Assembly: GCA_040879025.1 (NCBI GenBank)
Contig: JBBDLF010000013.1
Location: forward strand, 1 to 64,000
DNA: 64,000 nucleotides
Direction: 5' to 3'
Source of the DNA: JBBDLF01 sp040879025
Lineage (GTDB): Bacteria > Pseudomonadota > Gammaproteobacteria > Pseudomonadales > Pseudohongiellaceae
In this document: piece after piece, positions 1 to 8,757 of the stretch
Numbering within the stretch: the first letter of the stretch is position 1
How the letters are laid out: every line of letters starts with the position of its first letter
The notes under the pieces: model-generated
Database searches by the model: none
The model's input: the letters and a program-made list of their open reading frames with translations, nothing else
What the model was told of the DNA's origin: nothing
Made by a program: the position numbers and the translations under genes

Positions 1-82
1 AGGAAAGCACTTATCATCGTCCAGTCACTGTCCAACCCGTGGGGTCCATCTCTCAAGCGCCTGAGCGAACAACAAGTGCAGA

Positions 83-961
83 TTGATCATGACCCAGTCG
101 ACGATCTCCAGGGAGTTGGCTCGCAATACAGGCCAGCGTGGTTATCGGCATAGCCAGGCACACACGAAGGCGTGCGAGCGACGCGAGCAGGCGGTAAGGC
201 CCAGCAAGATGACAGCAGCGATGATAACGTTGATTGACGCGAAGCTGAGCCGATGCTGGAGTCCTGAACAGATCAGTGGCTGGCTGGAACTGGAGCACAA
301 TAAACATCTCAGTCATGAGAGCATCTACCTGCGGGTGTGGGCTGACAAAAATGTGGGTGGTGAGTTGTATCGACACCTGCGCGGCCGGGGCAAGAAATAT
401 CAGTGGCGCGGTAGTAATGGCAAAACCAGCCGGGGCCAGATAAAGAACCGGGTCAGTATCAGCGAGCGCCCAGCGGTGGTGGATGAAAAGATTGAAGCTG
501 GTCACTGGGAAATTGACACGGTCATTGGCAAGGGCCATAAAGGCGTGTTGGTGACGATCGTAGAGCGAGTGACCAAGTATACCCGTTCATGCAAGGTGGC
601 GTCGAAGAGCGCAGCATGTGTGACAGCCGCTACAATCAAGTTACTGACCCCATTCAAAGAGTTAGTGCTCTCGATTACCGCAGACAACGGAAAGGAGTTT
701 GCGTACCATGAACAAATCGCGGCAAAGCTCAAATGTAATGTGTACTTTGCCAACCCCTACTGTTCCTGGGAGCGAGGCTTGAACGAGAACACGAATGGCC
801 TGATACGGCAGAGCTTTCCGAAACGAACCGATCTTAGTCAGGTGACTGATAAAGAAGTACGACGGGCAATTGACAGTTTGAACAAGCGACCAAGGAAGCT
901 TCTGGGATACAAGACACCGGCGTTCTCAATGAAGGAAAAAATGGCGGCCCTAGCGGCTTAA
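83..961 (+). CDS. IS30-family transposase, 5' end degenerate
   Basis: DDE recombinase of the IS30 type. The readable frame has the end of the helix-turn-helix (STISREL, residues 6-12) and a retroviral-integrase-like core. Candidate catalytic residues are Asp145 (WEIDT), Asp201 (TADNG) and Glu235 (in RGLNENTNG). At 292 residues it is shorter than usual for the family, and the missing part is the N-terminal DNA-binding segment. An in-frame stop at 62-64 closes the frame upstream. A different frame before it reads RLSEQQVQID, which resembles the usual IS30 N-terminus, so I infer a deletion plus frameshift. A start at TTG 83 or ATG 89 would be secondary. Probably inactive, though the core is intact. 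Confidence 0.8.
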   Translation: MIMTQSTISRELARNTGQRGYRHSQAHTKACERREQAVRPSKMTAAMITLIDAKLSRCWSPEQISGWLELEHNKHLSHESIYLRVWADKNVGGELYRHLRGRGKKYQWRGSNGKTSRGQIKNRVSISERPAVVDEKIEAGHWEIDTVIGKGHKGVLVTIVERVTKYTRSCKVASKSAACVTAATIKLLTPFKELVLSITADNGKEFAYHEQIAAKLKCNVYFANPYCSWERGLNENTNGLIRQSFPKRTDLSQVTDKEVRRAIDSLNKRPRKLLGYKTPAFSMKEKMAALAA

Positions 962-991
962 CTTGTTATGCACTTGGGATTTGAATCCAAG
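962..991. repeat. putative right terminal repeat of the IS30-like element
   Basis: Directly after the transposase stop lies a GTTATGCACTTGGGATTTGAATCC-type sequence. Its position and general form (TGCACTT...TTGAAT) resemble the ends of IS30-family elements. The matching left end is not visible, either because it lies before the window or because it was lost with the 5' part of the gene. This rests on position and resemblance only. Confidence 0.35.
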
Positions 992-1130
992 GATTGTTTT
1001 TTCGTCTTATAAGCAGACACACTGTGTACGGACACCGGCGAACGAGGCACATGACGGACCGCCTTATCACAAGCCCTGTATGGCACGCTGGAATTATGCG
1101 AATTGGCCGGACAGGATACTAGAGGCCACT

Positions 1131-2024
<894 letters not shown>

Positions 2025-2122
2025 ACTTCACGCAAGATCGCAACCCTTGGTGGTTGACGCTGTCGGTTGTTCCGTCTGAAAGCCACACCTGAAGTCGTGA
2101 CTTTCAGCACTGGGCCGGCACT

Positions 2123-3067
2123 TTAACCCGCGGCAGGGATGCCCCGGCGATCAAAACGCTGCGCCGGCTGCAGGTGGTTCGGCAGGGGATGCAACTCCGG
2201 GTATAGCGTATGGGCGATCAGTTCCAGACTGTCCACCAGGCGCGGTCCCGGCCGGGAAAAATAGGCGTTGCCGTCACAGAAATAGAGCCTTTCTTTGACT
2301 ACGCAAGGTAGCCTGGGCCAGCCCGGCAGGCGCGACAGTGCCGGCAGATCCTGAGCGCTGCGCGTTTCATCGAATCCGCACTCGGCTATAAAAAGGACAT
2401 CTGGCGCTGACTCTCTTATTGCGTTGTCGGGCAGGCTTTGCGAGGGCTGGTGTTTGTTGCCCAGACAATCCACGCCACCGGCCAGTTCGATCAACTCCGG
2501 TGTCCAGTGGCCGGCATTGAACAGCGGCTCGATCCATTCCAGAAAGGCGACGCGCAGTTTGTCCTGCTCGGCCAGGGTGGCACTGCGCGCGCTGACCAAT
2601 TGCACCCGGTGTTCCAATTGAGCGCGTACCTCCTGCGCTCGTTTGGAAATGCCGGTCGCTTCACCCAGCAGTGTCAGCGTATCGAATACCTCGCTCAGGC
2701 GCATGGGTTCGAGATTGATGACCCGGGCCTGGCCTGGGAGTGCGCAAGCTGCCGCTTCCACTTCACTTGCCGCCACCGCACAAACATCACACAGTGCCTG
2801 AGTCACTATCAGGTCGGGCTTGAGCGCTTCGAGTACATCCATCCGCAGGTGATACAGTGCCTGCTCGGTCTTGAGTTGTTGCCGCACAGCCTGGTCGATT
2901 TCCTGACTGGTCATCTGTGGGTTGATGGCGGAACGGGTTACCGCCGGCAATGACTTGACGGCAGCAGGGTAGTCGCATTCGTGACTGACACCCACCAGAC
3001 TGTCAGCCAGGCCGAGACTGCAGATCAATTCGGTAGCGCTCGGCAGAAGGGAAACAATACGCATCAT
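2123..3067 (-). CDS. BtuF-like cobalamin/siderophore-binding-fold protein without signal peptide
   Basis: Periplasmic-binding-protein type III fold (PF01497), 314 residues. It opens directly with the domain (RIVSLLPSATELICSLGL, then VGVSHECDYP), the form seen in cobalamin-binding relatives of BtuF. No signal peptide or lipobox is visible, so if the start is right the protein stays in the cytoplasm, unlike true BtuF. It is the last gene of an operon behind a B12 riboswitch, and its start overlaps the stop of the PP-loop gene (ATGA). The context supports a corrinoid role. No BtuC or BtuD partner is present in the window. Confidence 0.8.
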   Translation of the reverse strand: MMRIVSLLPSATELICSLGLADSLVGVSHECDYPAAVKSLPAVTRSAINPQMTSQEIDQAVRQQLKTEQALYHLRMDVLEALKPDLIVTQALCDVCAVAASEVEAAACALPGQARVINLEPMRLSEVFDTLTLLGEATGISKRAQEVRAQLEHRVQLVSARSATLAEQDKLRVAFLEWIEPLFNAGHWTPELIELAGGVDCLGNKHQPSQSLPDNAIRESAPDVLFIAECGFDETRSAQDLPALSRLPGWPRLPCVVKERLYFCDGNAYFSRPGPRLVDSLELIAHTLYPELHPLPNHLQPAQRFDRRGIPAAG

Positions 3068-3762
3068 TCGGCTATTGTCGCATCGCCATCCCGGGGCAGC
3101 ACATCGGTGAACACGAATCCATCCCGCTGAACCGTCTCGCCGACGCGCACCGCAATGGCGTTGTTGAACATCGGGCCGGCCCGGACGAAGGTGTGGAACT
3201 CTCCGTTCTCACCGCAGGGATCAACGGCATCCGGCAGTCCGTCCAGCAATGCGCGGTCAAAGCTCCGGCCGCAAAATCGCGGCTCGAGTTGCTTTGGGTC
3301 GACACAGCTGAGAATGGCTTTGAGACCGGCCATGATCATGGCATCTGCCAACACCCCGGTGTCCTGCTGCCACAAGGGAAACAGGCAGGCCAGTCCCGAC
3401 TCCTGCATCTGGCGCAGACGATAGTCACGAATATCTTCCAGGAACAGATCGCCAAAGGCCATATGTGTCGGCGCAAAATCGCGCTGCAATTGTTCCATGG
3501 TTTGCGACATCAGGGTCTCATATTGGGCATTGCTGCAGGGCCAGGGAAGGGGCACTGCAACAAGCGGCAGGCCGGCCGCAGCCGCCTGCTGACGCACGAG
3601 GCTATGGCGCACACTGTGCATGGCGACGCGATCATGGGCCGCGTTGAAGGTAGTGAGTAGCGCCAGCACCTCTACGTCCGGGTCCTGCTGCAGCATGTAA
3701 AGCGTCCAGGCGGAATCCTTGCCGCTGCTCCAGGACAGAATCACGCGCTTAGCTGCGGACAT
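3064..3762 (-). CDS. PP-loop ATPase of the diphthine-ammonia-ligase-like (MJ0570/Dph6) family
   Basis: Adenine-nucleotide alpha-hydrolase fold, 232 residues. The PP-loop SWSSGKDS is at residues 10-17, and an HMAFGDLFLEDIRDYR segment typical of the MJ0570-related family lies in the middle. Members activate a carbonyl by adenylation before amidation. Bacteria lack diphthamide, so the substrate is different here. I chose ATG 3762. It overlaps the end of the upstream membrane-protein gene by 14 bp, and the BtuF-like gene begins within its stop. Coupling to a B12 riboswitch suggests an amidation or ligation step in corrinoid salvage or lower-ligand remodelling. That role is inference. Confidence 0.8.
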   Translation of the reverse strand: MSAAKRVILSWSSGKDSAWTLYMLQQDPDVEVLALLTTFNAAHDRVAMHSVRHSLVRQQAAAAGLPLVAVPLPWPCSNAQYETLMSQTMEQLQRDFAPTHMAFGDLFLEDIRDYRLRQMQESGLACLFPLWQQDTGVLADAMIMAGLKAILSCVDPKQLEPRFCGRSFDRALLDGLPDAVDPCGENGEFHTFVRAGPMFNNAIAVRVGETVQRDGFVFTDVLPRDGDATIAE

Positions 3763-4306
3763 AATGCAGACGGGTCTGTAACTGTTGGTACAGTGCGTAA
3801 CTGCCAAAGAAGAGCAGGGCATAAAAGCCATCACCAAGGAGGGTGCGCCCGAGATAGGGCAGGCCGTTCACATAACAACTGATCAGTCCCTCCAGGCTGT
3901 GCGGGTAGTAGGCCCACCAGGCACCGAGATTGCTGATGCCATAGAAGCTCAGTGAGGCTGCAATCACGGCGAGCGGTAGCCGCGGCCAGAGAGTCTGATT
4001 GCGCAGTAACAGCTTGCCCAGCAGTGAGGCCGTGGCCAGCCCGAGGTAAACCAGCAGCATCACAGCCAGGTTGTACAGGCCCGGCCCCAGCAGGTCGGAC
4101 AACAGGGCGGCCAGTACCGGCACCCACAGATAGATGCGCGATGAAATATGGGCGCCGGCGAACAGGCCCATGGCGGCCAGAGGCGTGATGTTTTCAGGGT
4201 GTGGCAGAAGACGACTGAGCACGGCCAGCGACAGGATAAACCACAGCGCCTGCTGGGCACCGATCCATAGGCGCATAGCCCGCCAATTGATTTGCAGTTG
4301 AGACAT
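3749..4306 (-). CDS. DUF6580-family integral membrane protein, putative transporter component
   Basis: A 185-residue hydrophobic protein with about five membrane segments. It carries the PENITPLAAMGLFAGA and LLSDLLG motifs near the N-terminus, then SNLGAWW and a GLISCYVNGLPYL segment, the pattern I associate with DUF6580. The size and motif layout resemble small substrate-binding (S) components of ECF transporters. ATG 4306 is chosen because GAGG lies 8-11 bases upstream; the open frame continues further but without support. It is the first gene behind the cobalamin riboswitch, so corrinoid or precursor uptake is a reasonable inference. No ECF ATPase or T component is nearby. Confidence 0.75.
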   Translation of the reverse strand: MSQLQINWRAMRLWIGAQQALWFILSLAVLSRLLPHPENITPLAAMGLFAGAHISSRIYLWVPVLAALLSDLLGPGLYNLAVMLLVYLGLATASLLGKLLLRNQTLWPRLPLAVIAASLSFYGISNLGAWWAYYPHSLEGLISCYVNGLPYLGRTLLGDGFYALLFFGSYALYQQLQTRLHYVRS

Positions 4307-4435
4307 AGTTGGGACCTCAGAGAAAGTGGCTTTCAATGAGGGAGAGGCTAAGTAGTGGAATGTCAGACAGGGCAGGCATTCGACCACCGATGAGCCCTCC
4401 GCTGCATCGTTCGACGGCTGATCGCCGCCATAGTC

Positions 4436-4562
4436 TGTTACCGGCCGGTGTCGGGCTCACAGCGAAAGCTGTTTACCGTTGCGGGGGCAGCGCCGGTTTC
4501 GCACCGGACTTCCCGTTTACCTCCTGCGCCGCCAATGGCGTACAGGAGCACCTGTAACAGTG
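4436..4562 (-). promoter_or_regulatory. cobalamin (AdoCbl-type) riboswitch
   Basis: Read on the minus strand, the segment holds GGGAAGTCCGGTGCGAAACC, then GCTGCCCCCGCAACGGTAA, then GTGAGCCCGACACCGGCC. These are the conserved core of cobalamin riboswitches, including the B12-box-like element AGCCCGACACCGGCC at about 4441-4456. The leading stem starts near 4560 (CTGTTACAGGTGCTCC). It lies 130 bases upstream of the DUF6580 gene and should switch off the three-gene operon when adenosylcobalamin is plentiful. Confidence 0.93.
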
Positions 4563-4660
4563 CGTTCCACTCTAGAAGTTTGGCGACGAAAGGTCAAGCA
4601 ATCCTCTGCCACGCATCGTCCCCGGCGCCGTTGTGACTGTTCCATCCGGCCCGTCTTTGT

Positions 4661-4700
4661 CCACAATGCCACAATGCCACAATGCCACAATGCCACAATG
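4661..4700. repeat. tandem repeat, five 8-bp units
   Basis: Five perfect copies of CCACAATG lie head to tail between the cobalamin riboswitch (minus strand, ends near 4562) and the 3' end of the cupin gene. The stretch lies upstream of the riboswitch and could overlap its promoter region. No gene is present in 4563-4794 apart from this repeat. Confidence 0.9.
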
Positions 4701-4794
4701 AGAGTTGAGCGGGCTTTAACTTTGAGGAAGTGTGGCCTGCCGGTGGATTGGGCATTCACTTTCGTTCACTGGGTTGCTGTGGACAACAAGCGGC

Positions 4795-5259
4795 CTACTG
4801 CGCCGGGACCGGCACATTGAACCGCACCTCAAGATAGGTGACCGAACCGTCGACAGCACTGTACCAGTGAGGTGTTCCCTCTGGGATCAGTATGGCATCG
4901 CCTGCCGTGACCTGACGTGCCAGGCCGCCCTCAATTGTTGGCCGTCCTCCATCGGTAGGTCGAACGACGGTGCCACCCGTGACGAGGGTTCCGGCGCCTT
5001 CGGTTATATAGTGAAGTTCGGTGCCGACTTCATGGATGATTGCGCCGGCCGCTTCGGTGCGGCGAATCAGGTTGATCCTGTACTGCTCGGTGGTGGTTAT
5101 CGTGGAGACGGCCATCGCCGGCCGTTCGCTTGCAGCTTGCGCGAGCGCGGTGGCGATATCTTCTGCGTCAACGTAGAGAGCCGGTGGCAAGGGAGTTTGC
5201 GCGGTCGTCAAGGTGCTGTAAACGAGAAGCGCAAGGCTGGTGAGCAGGGGTTTTGCCAT
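4795..5259 (-). CDS. secreted cupin-domain protein
   Basis: A 154-residue protein with an N-terminal signal peptide (residues 1-20, ending TTAQ) and a single cupin barrel. Cupin motif 1 includes HEVGTELHYITEGAGTLVTGG, and motif 2 includes GDAILIPEGTPHWYSAVDG. Metal-binding residues are recognisable (His and Glu of motif 1, His of motif 2). Small periplasmic cupins of this kind are common and their ligands are unknown. Monocistronic on the minus strand, and possibly not linked to the riboswitch operon downstream. Confidence 0.8.
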   Translation of the reverse strand: MAKPLLTSLALLVYSTLTTAQTPLPPALYVDAEDIATALAQAASERPAMAVSTITTTEQYRINLIRRTEAAGAIIHEVGTELHYITEGAGTLVTGGTVVRPTDGGRPTIEGGLARQVTAGDAILIPEGTPHWYSAVDGSVTYLEVRFNVPVPAQ

Positions 5260-5455
5260 ATAAAGATACCTCGTCGGCGCGGCGGTTGGTCATATCTGTT
5301 TAGCCCATAAATATAGAGTGCTTTCCCCCCCGAGTCCACGTTTGCTCCTAAAGCTACTATTCTGCCGCCAAAATCGCTATTCTAAGCACCGAAAACAGCA
5401 CCAATTTGCACCAATCCACCCAAAAAACAATAAGTTGCGCGGGTCAGACCCCACT

Positions 5456-6001
5456 ATGGAACTGTTGATCGTCTTGGCGGTATTGCTGGTTGCGGCGATC
5501 TGGCTGTATAACACGCTGGTTCGGGACCGGAATCAGGTGCGGGCGGCCTGGAGTGATATTGATGTTCAACTCAAACGGCGTCATGACCTGGTGCCGGCGC
5601 TGGTGAGTACGGTCAGGGCTTACTCGGACTACGAGAAGGCCACGATGTCGGCGGTCACTGAACTGCGCACGCGTAGCGAAGCCGCGGCCCGACTGGCGGA
5701 CAAGGCGGCGATGGAAGCGCAGATAGAGCAGGGGCTTCACCGGCTTATCGCGGTGGCCGAAGCTTACCCGGACCTGAAGGCGGACCAGAATTTTCGCCAG
5801 TTGCAAACCCAGCTCAGTGAGACAGAAGATCATCTGCAGTACGCCCGGCGCTTCTACAACGGCGCGGTGCGCATTCTGAACACTCGCATCCAGTCCTTTC
5901 CCTACCTGTTGATCGCACAGCCGCTGGGATTCCGATCTGCGGAGTTCTTTCAGGTGGATAATGAAAAGGAACGTCACTCACCCAAAATCGAGGTGAACTA
6001 G
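5456..6001 (+). CDS. LemA-family membrane-anchored protein
   Basis: A 181-residue LemA-type protein: one N-terminal membrane helix (residues 1-19) followed by a long helical cytoplasmic or periplasmic domain. The family signature NQVRAAWSDIDVQLKRRHDLVP begins near residue 26, and QLSETEDHLQYARRFYN sits in the second half. I take ATG 5456, because upstream codons lie in a repeat-like sequence (GGGTCAGACCC). It ends one base before the DUF2207 gene, so the two are co-transcribed. LemA/DUF2207 pairs recur in bacteria; their biochemical role is not established. Confidence 0.9.
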   Translation: MELLIVLAVLLVAAIWLYNTLVRDRNQVRAAWSDIDVQLKRRHDLVPALVSTVRAYSDYEKATMSAVTELRTRSEAAARLADKAAMEAQIEQGLHRLIAVAEAYPDLKADQNFRQLQTQLSETEDHLQYARRFYNGAVRILNTRIQSFPYLLIAQPLGFRSAEFFQVDNEKERHSPKIEVN

Positions 6002-7714
6002 ATGTCATCAATTCGCGCGCGGACTTTATTGGCTGTCCTGGCTTTGGGCTCGGCGCTCTGCAGCGCGCCGACGCTGGCCCAGGAACGCATTCTGTCCTAT
6101 CACAGCGATATCGACATTGCCGCGGATGCGTCGATGGTGGTCACGGAAACAGTCACGGTTCGTGCTGAAGGGGTGAGTATTCAACGGGGCATCTACCGCG
6201 ACTTCCCCACCACTTATACCGATCGCCTGGGAAACCGTTATCGGGTCGGTTTTGAAGTTATCGAAGTACGCCGCGACGGCCAGGCGGAACCGTGGCGGAC
6301 CGAAAACCGCTCCAACGGAGTACGCGTTTACATCGGCAACGCCAATCGAATGCTCGAGCCGGGCGAATACGTTTATACCATTCGCTACCGCACTGACCGC
6401 CAGATGGGCTACTTCGAAAACCACGACGAGTTGTATTGGAATGTCACCGGCAACGGCTGGGCTTTTGTCATTGAGCGAGCCAGCGCCACAGTCAATCTAC
6501 CGGAACCGGTTCCCGCCGACGATCTCGCGATGGAGGGGTACACTGGAGGACCCGGTGAGTCGGGTCAGGCCTATACCGCCTCTGTCAGCGATGGCCAGGG
6601 TGTGATACAAACCACCGGCGCCCTGGCTGCCGGTGAAGGGTTGACACTGGCGATGAGCTGGCCCAAAGGTGTGATAGCGGAACCCGGCACCATAGAACGG
6701 CTGGGTTTTTTATTGTCGGACAACGTGGGTTTATTGTTGGCGCTGCTGGCGTTCATTGCCAGTGGCGCATGGCTCTACTTCGCTTGGTCCCGGCATGGCC
6801 GCGACCCCGAGGGCGGTGTCATATTTCCGCACTACGAACCTCCCGCGGGGTATTCCCCTGCCTCGGCGCGTTATATCCTGCGCATGGGCTATGACAGCAA
6901 AACCCTTACCGCGGCGATCGTTAACCTGGCGGTCAAGGGACACCTGACTATCACACAGGAAGGCAAGAAGGACTATAGACTGAGCAAAAGCACCTCCACA
7001 GAAGCACTGGCAGCCGGCGAACAGGCGTTGTTGAATGGATTGTTCAAAGAAGGTGAGCAACTGGAACTGAAAACCGAAAATCATAAAATTCTGAGTAAGG
7101 CCAGAACCGCGCACCGCAAATCGCTACGCCGGGATTATCTGAATACCTATTTCAAGACCAATGCCATTCTGCTTCTGCCTTCTTTCCTGTTTTCCGTTGC
7201 TGTGCTCGCAGGAATAGCCGTTCTGGATGTTTTTGTACTTTCGGTTCTCATAGTTTATGGGCTCATCATCGTATTGCATATCCTGTTCGGTTTCCTGATG
7301 CGTGCGCCGTCCGAACGCGGTCGATCCCTGCTGGATAAATTTGAAGGTTTTAAACTGTTCCTCAATGTGTCGGAAAAGGATGACCTGAACCTGAAACATC
7401 CCCCGGAAATGACCCCCCGGCTATTCGAACGCTACCTGCCTTTCGCCATGGCGCTGGGAGTTGAGCAGGCCTGGGCGGAAAAATTCACCCGCGTGTTCGC
7501 TGCGCTGGAATCTCAACAGGGCATAAGCTATCACCCGGCCTGGTACGCCGGCAGTTTCCACCATCTGGATATGGACGGTTTCACCCGCGACGTCAGCAGT
7601 GGCTTTTCTACCGCGATATCGTCTGCCGCGACACCGCCGGGAACGTCGTCCGGTGTTGGTGGCGGTGGCGCTTCCGGCGGCGGGGGAGGCGGTGGCGGAG
7701 GAGGGGGGTGGTAG
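6002..7714 (+). CDS. DUF2207 domain membrane protein with poly-glycine tail
   Basis: A 570-residue protein with a signal peptide (cleavage near APTLAQ, residue 27) and an extracytoplasmic DUF2207 domain up to about residue 235. One membrane helix follows near 240-260, then a cytoplasmic region and two more helices near 385-435. It ends in a glycine-only stretch closed by Trp, which is typical of this family. ATG 6002 follows the LemA stop directly. It is the partner of the LemA gene upstream. Function unknown; the pair is usually discussed as envelope-associated. Confidence 0.9.
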   Translation: MSSIRARTLLAVLALGSALCSAPTLAQERILSYHSDIDIAADASMVVTETVTVRAEGVSIQRGIYRDFPTTYTDRLGNRYRVGFEVIEVRRDGQAEPWRTENRSNGVRVYIGNANRMLEPGEYVYTIRYRTDRQMGYFENHDELYWNVTGNGWAFVIERASATVNLPEPVPADDLAMEGYTGGPGESGQAYTASVSDGQGVIQTTGALAAGEGLTLAMSWPKGVIAEPGTIERLGFLLSDNVGLLLALLAFIASGAWLYFAWSRHGRDPEGGVIFPHYEPPAGYSPASARYILRMGYDSKTLTAAIVNLAVKGHLTITQEGKKDYRLSKSTSTEALAAGEQALLNGLFKEGEQLELKTENHKILSKARTAHRKSLRRDYLNTYFKTNAILLLPSFLFSVAVLAGIAVLDVFVLSVLIVYGLIIVLHILFGFLMRAPSERGRSLLDKFEGFKLFLNVSEKDDLNLKHPPEMTPRLFERYLPFAMALGVEQAWAEKFTRVFAALESQQGISYHPAWYAGSFHHLDMDGFTRDVSSGFSTAISSAATPPGTSSGVGGGGASGGGGGGGGGGGW

Positions 7715-7841
7715 TTCGAGTCACAGATTGCCGCCTGGTTTGCCCTTGATCCTTCCCTTGGCTCTTATCTTGGCTCTCCTCTTGACCCTCTCCTAACGTC
7801 ACCCCCTACACTGCTCCTCGTGGTAACCAATTGAGCATCCA

Positions 7842-8597
7842 ATGGACACGCATCAATACAGCATCGGTGATCTTGCCAGGCTGGCCGGCATCAGTATCCG
7901 CACCCTGCGGCACTATGATGCCATTGGCCTGCTGAAGCCGTCACATCGCGGTGACAACAGCTATCGGTACTACACCGAGGATGACAGCAAGCAGCTGTTC
8001 GACATCCTGTTCTATCGCGCGCTGGGGTTTGCGCTGTCCGAGATCGGTGAGTTGCTAAAACGTCCGGTGACAGATCGTCAGAAGCAGTTGCTGGAACAGC
8101 GAGTGAAACTGGATGCCCACATCACCCGGCTGCATCAGATACGTGCGCGGCTGGATGCGTTGATCAATGATGAGGAGAATCAGTCCATGAGTACCGACAA
8201 TCGTTTTGCCGTGTTCGACAGTTTCGATCCGGATCAGTACGAAGAAGAAGTGAAAGAACGCTGGAGCGATACCGATGCCTACAAGGAATCAGCTCGCCGC
8301 ACGAAGAAATATAACAAGGACGATTGGGCGCGCTACAAGTCCGAAGCCGATGTACTCAATCAAGCCATGGCGGCATTGATGGCCAAGGGGCTGTCTGCCG
8401 ATGATCCTGCGGTGCTGCAGGTAGTGGAGAAAATGCGCCTGATGATCGACACCTGGTTCTACCCTTGTCCTCGCGCCATGCATGCAAGCCTGGGGGAAAT
8501 GTATGTGCAGGATGAGCGTTTCGCAGCCTGCTACGAACAGATTCGGCCGGGGATGGCGCAGTTCATGCGGGATGCGACAGCGGCGAGTGCTCGATAA
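7842..8597 (+). CDS. MerR-family regulator with TipAS effector domain
   Basis: A 251-residue transcription factor. The N-terminal winged-helix MerR domain (YSIGDLARLAGISIRTLRHYDAIGLL, residues 6-31) is followed by a coiled-coil dimer helix. The C-terminal TipAS domain (about 130-245, RWSDTDAYKESARR onward, with FYPCPRAMH) binds drug-like ligands in TipA of Streptomyces. An internal ATG near 8187 could yield a short ligand-sink form, as described for TipA. It is monocistronic, and its target promoter is not evident. Confidence 0.9.
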   Translation: MDTHQYSIGDLARLAGISIRTLRHYDAIGLLKPSHRGDNSYRYYTEDDSKQLFDILFYRALGFALSEIGELLKRPVTDRQKQLLEQRVKLDAHITRLHQIRARLDALINDEENQSMSTDNRFAVFDSFDPDQYEEEVKERWSDTDAYKESARRTKKYNKDDWARYKSEADVLNQAMAALMAKGLSADDPAVLQVVEKMRLMIDTWFYPCPRAMHASLGEMYVQDERFAACYEQIRPGMAQFMRDATAASAR

Positions 8598-8757
8598 TCG
8601 GCGAGCCCGCCCGGGTTCGCCGGCGTCGATCGCCGTGTGACCTGCCCCTGCCATAATGCTCCGAAGTCGACATAGTGATAAAGTTGGATTATCTTAGTCG
8701 TTGTTATCCCGCATTTCCGCAGAACTCGCCACAATGACAAGAGCAAAGGAGTGAGTC

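Noticed and set aside
4661..4700. Tandem repeat as a CRISPR-like array
   Set aside because: Units are 8 bp and contiguous with no spacers; no cas gene is present.
7662..7714. Glycine-codon run at the end of the DUF2207 gene as a possible repeat element
   Set aside because: Poly-glycine tails are a usual feature of this family, so it is coding.
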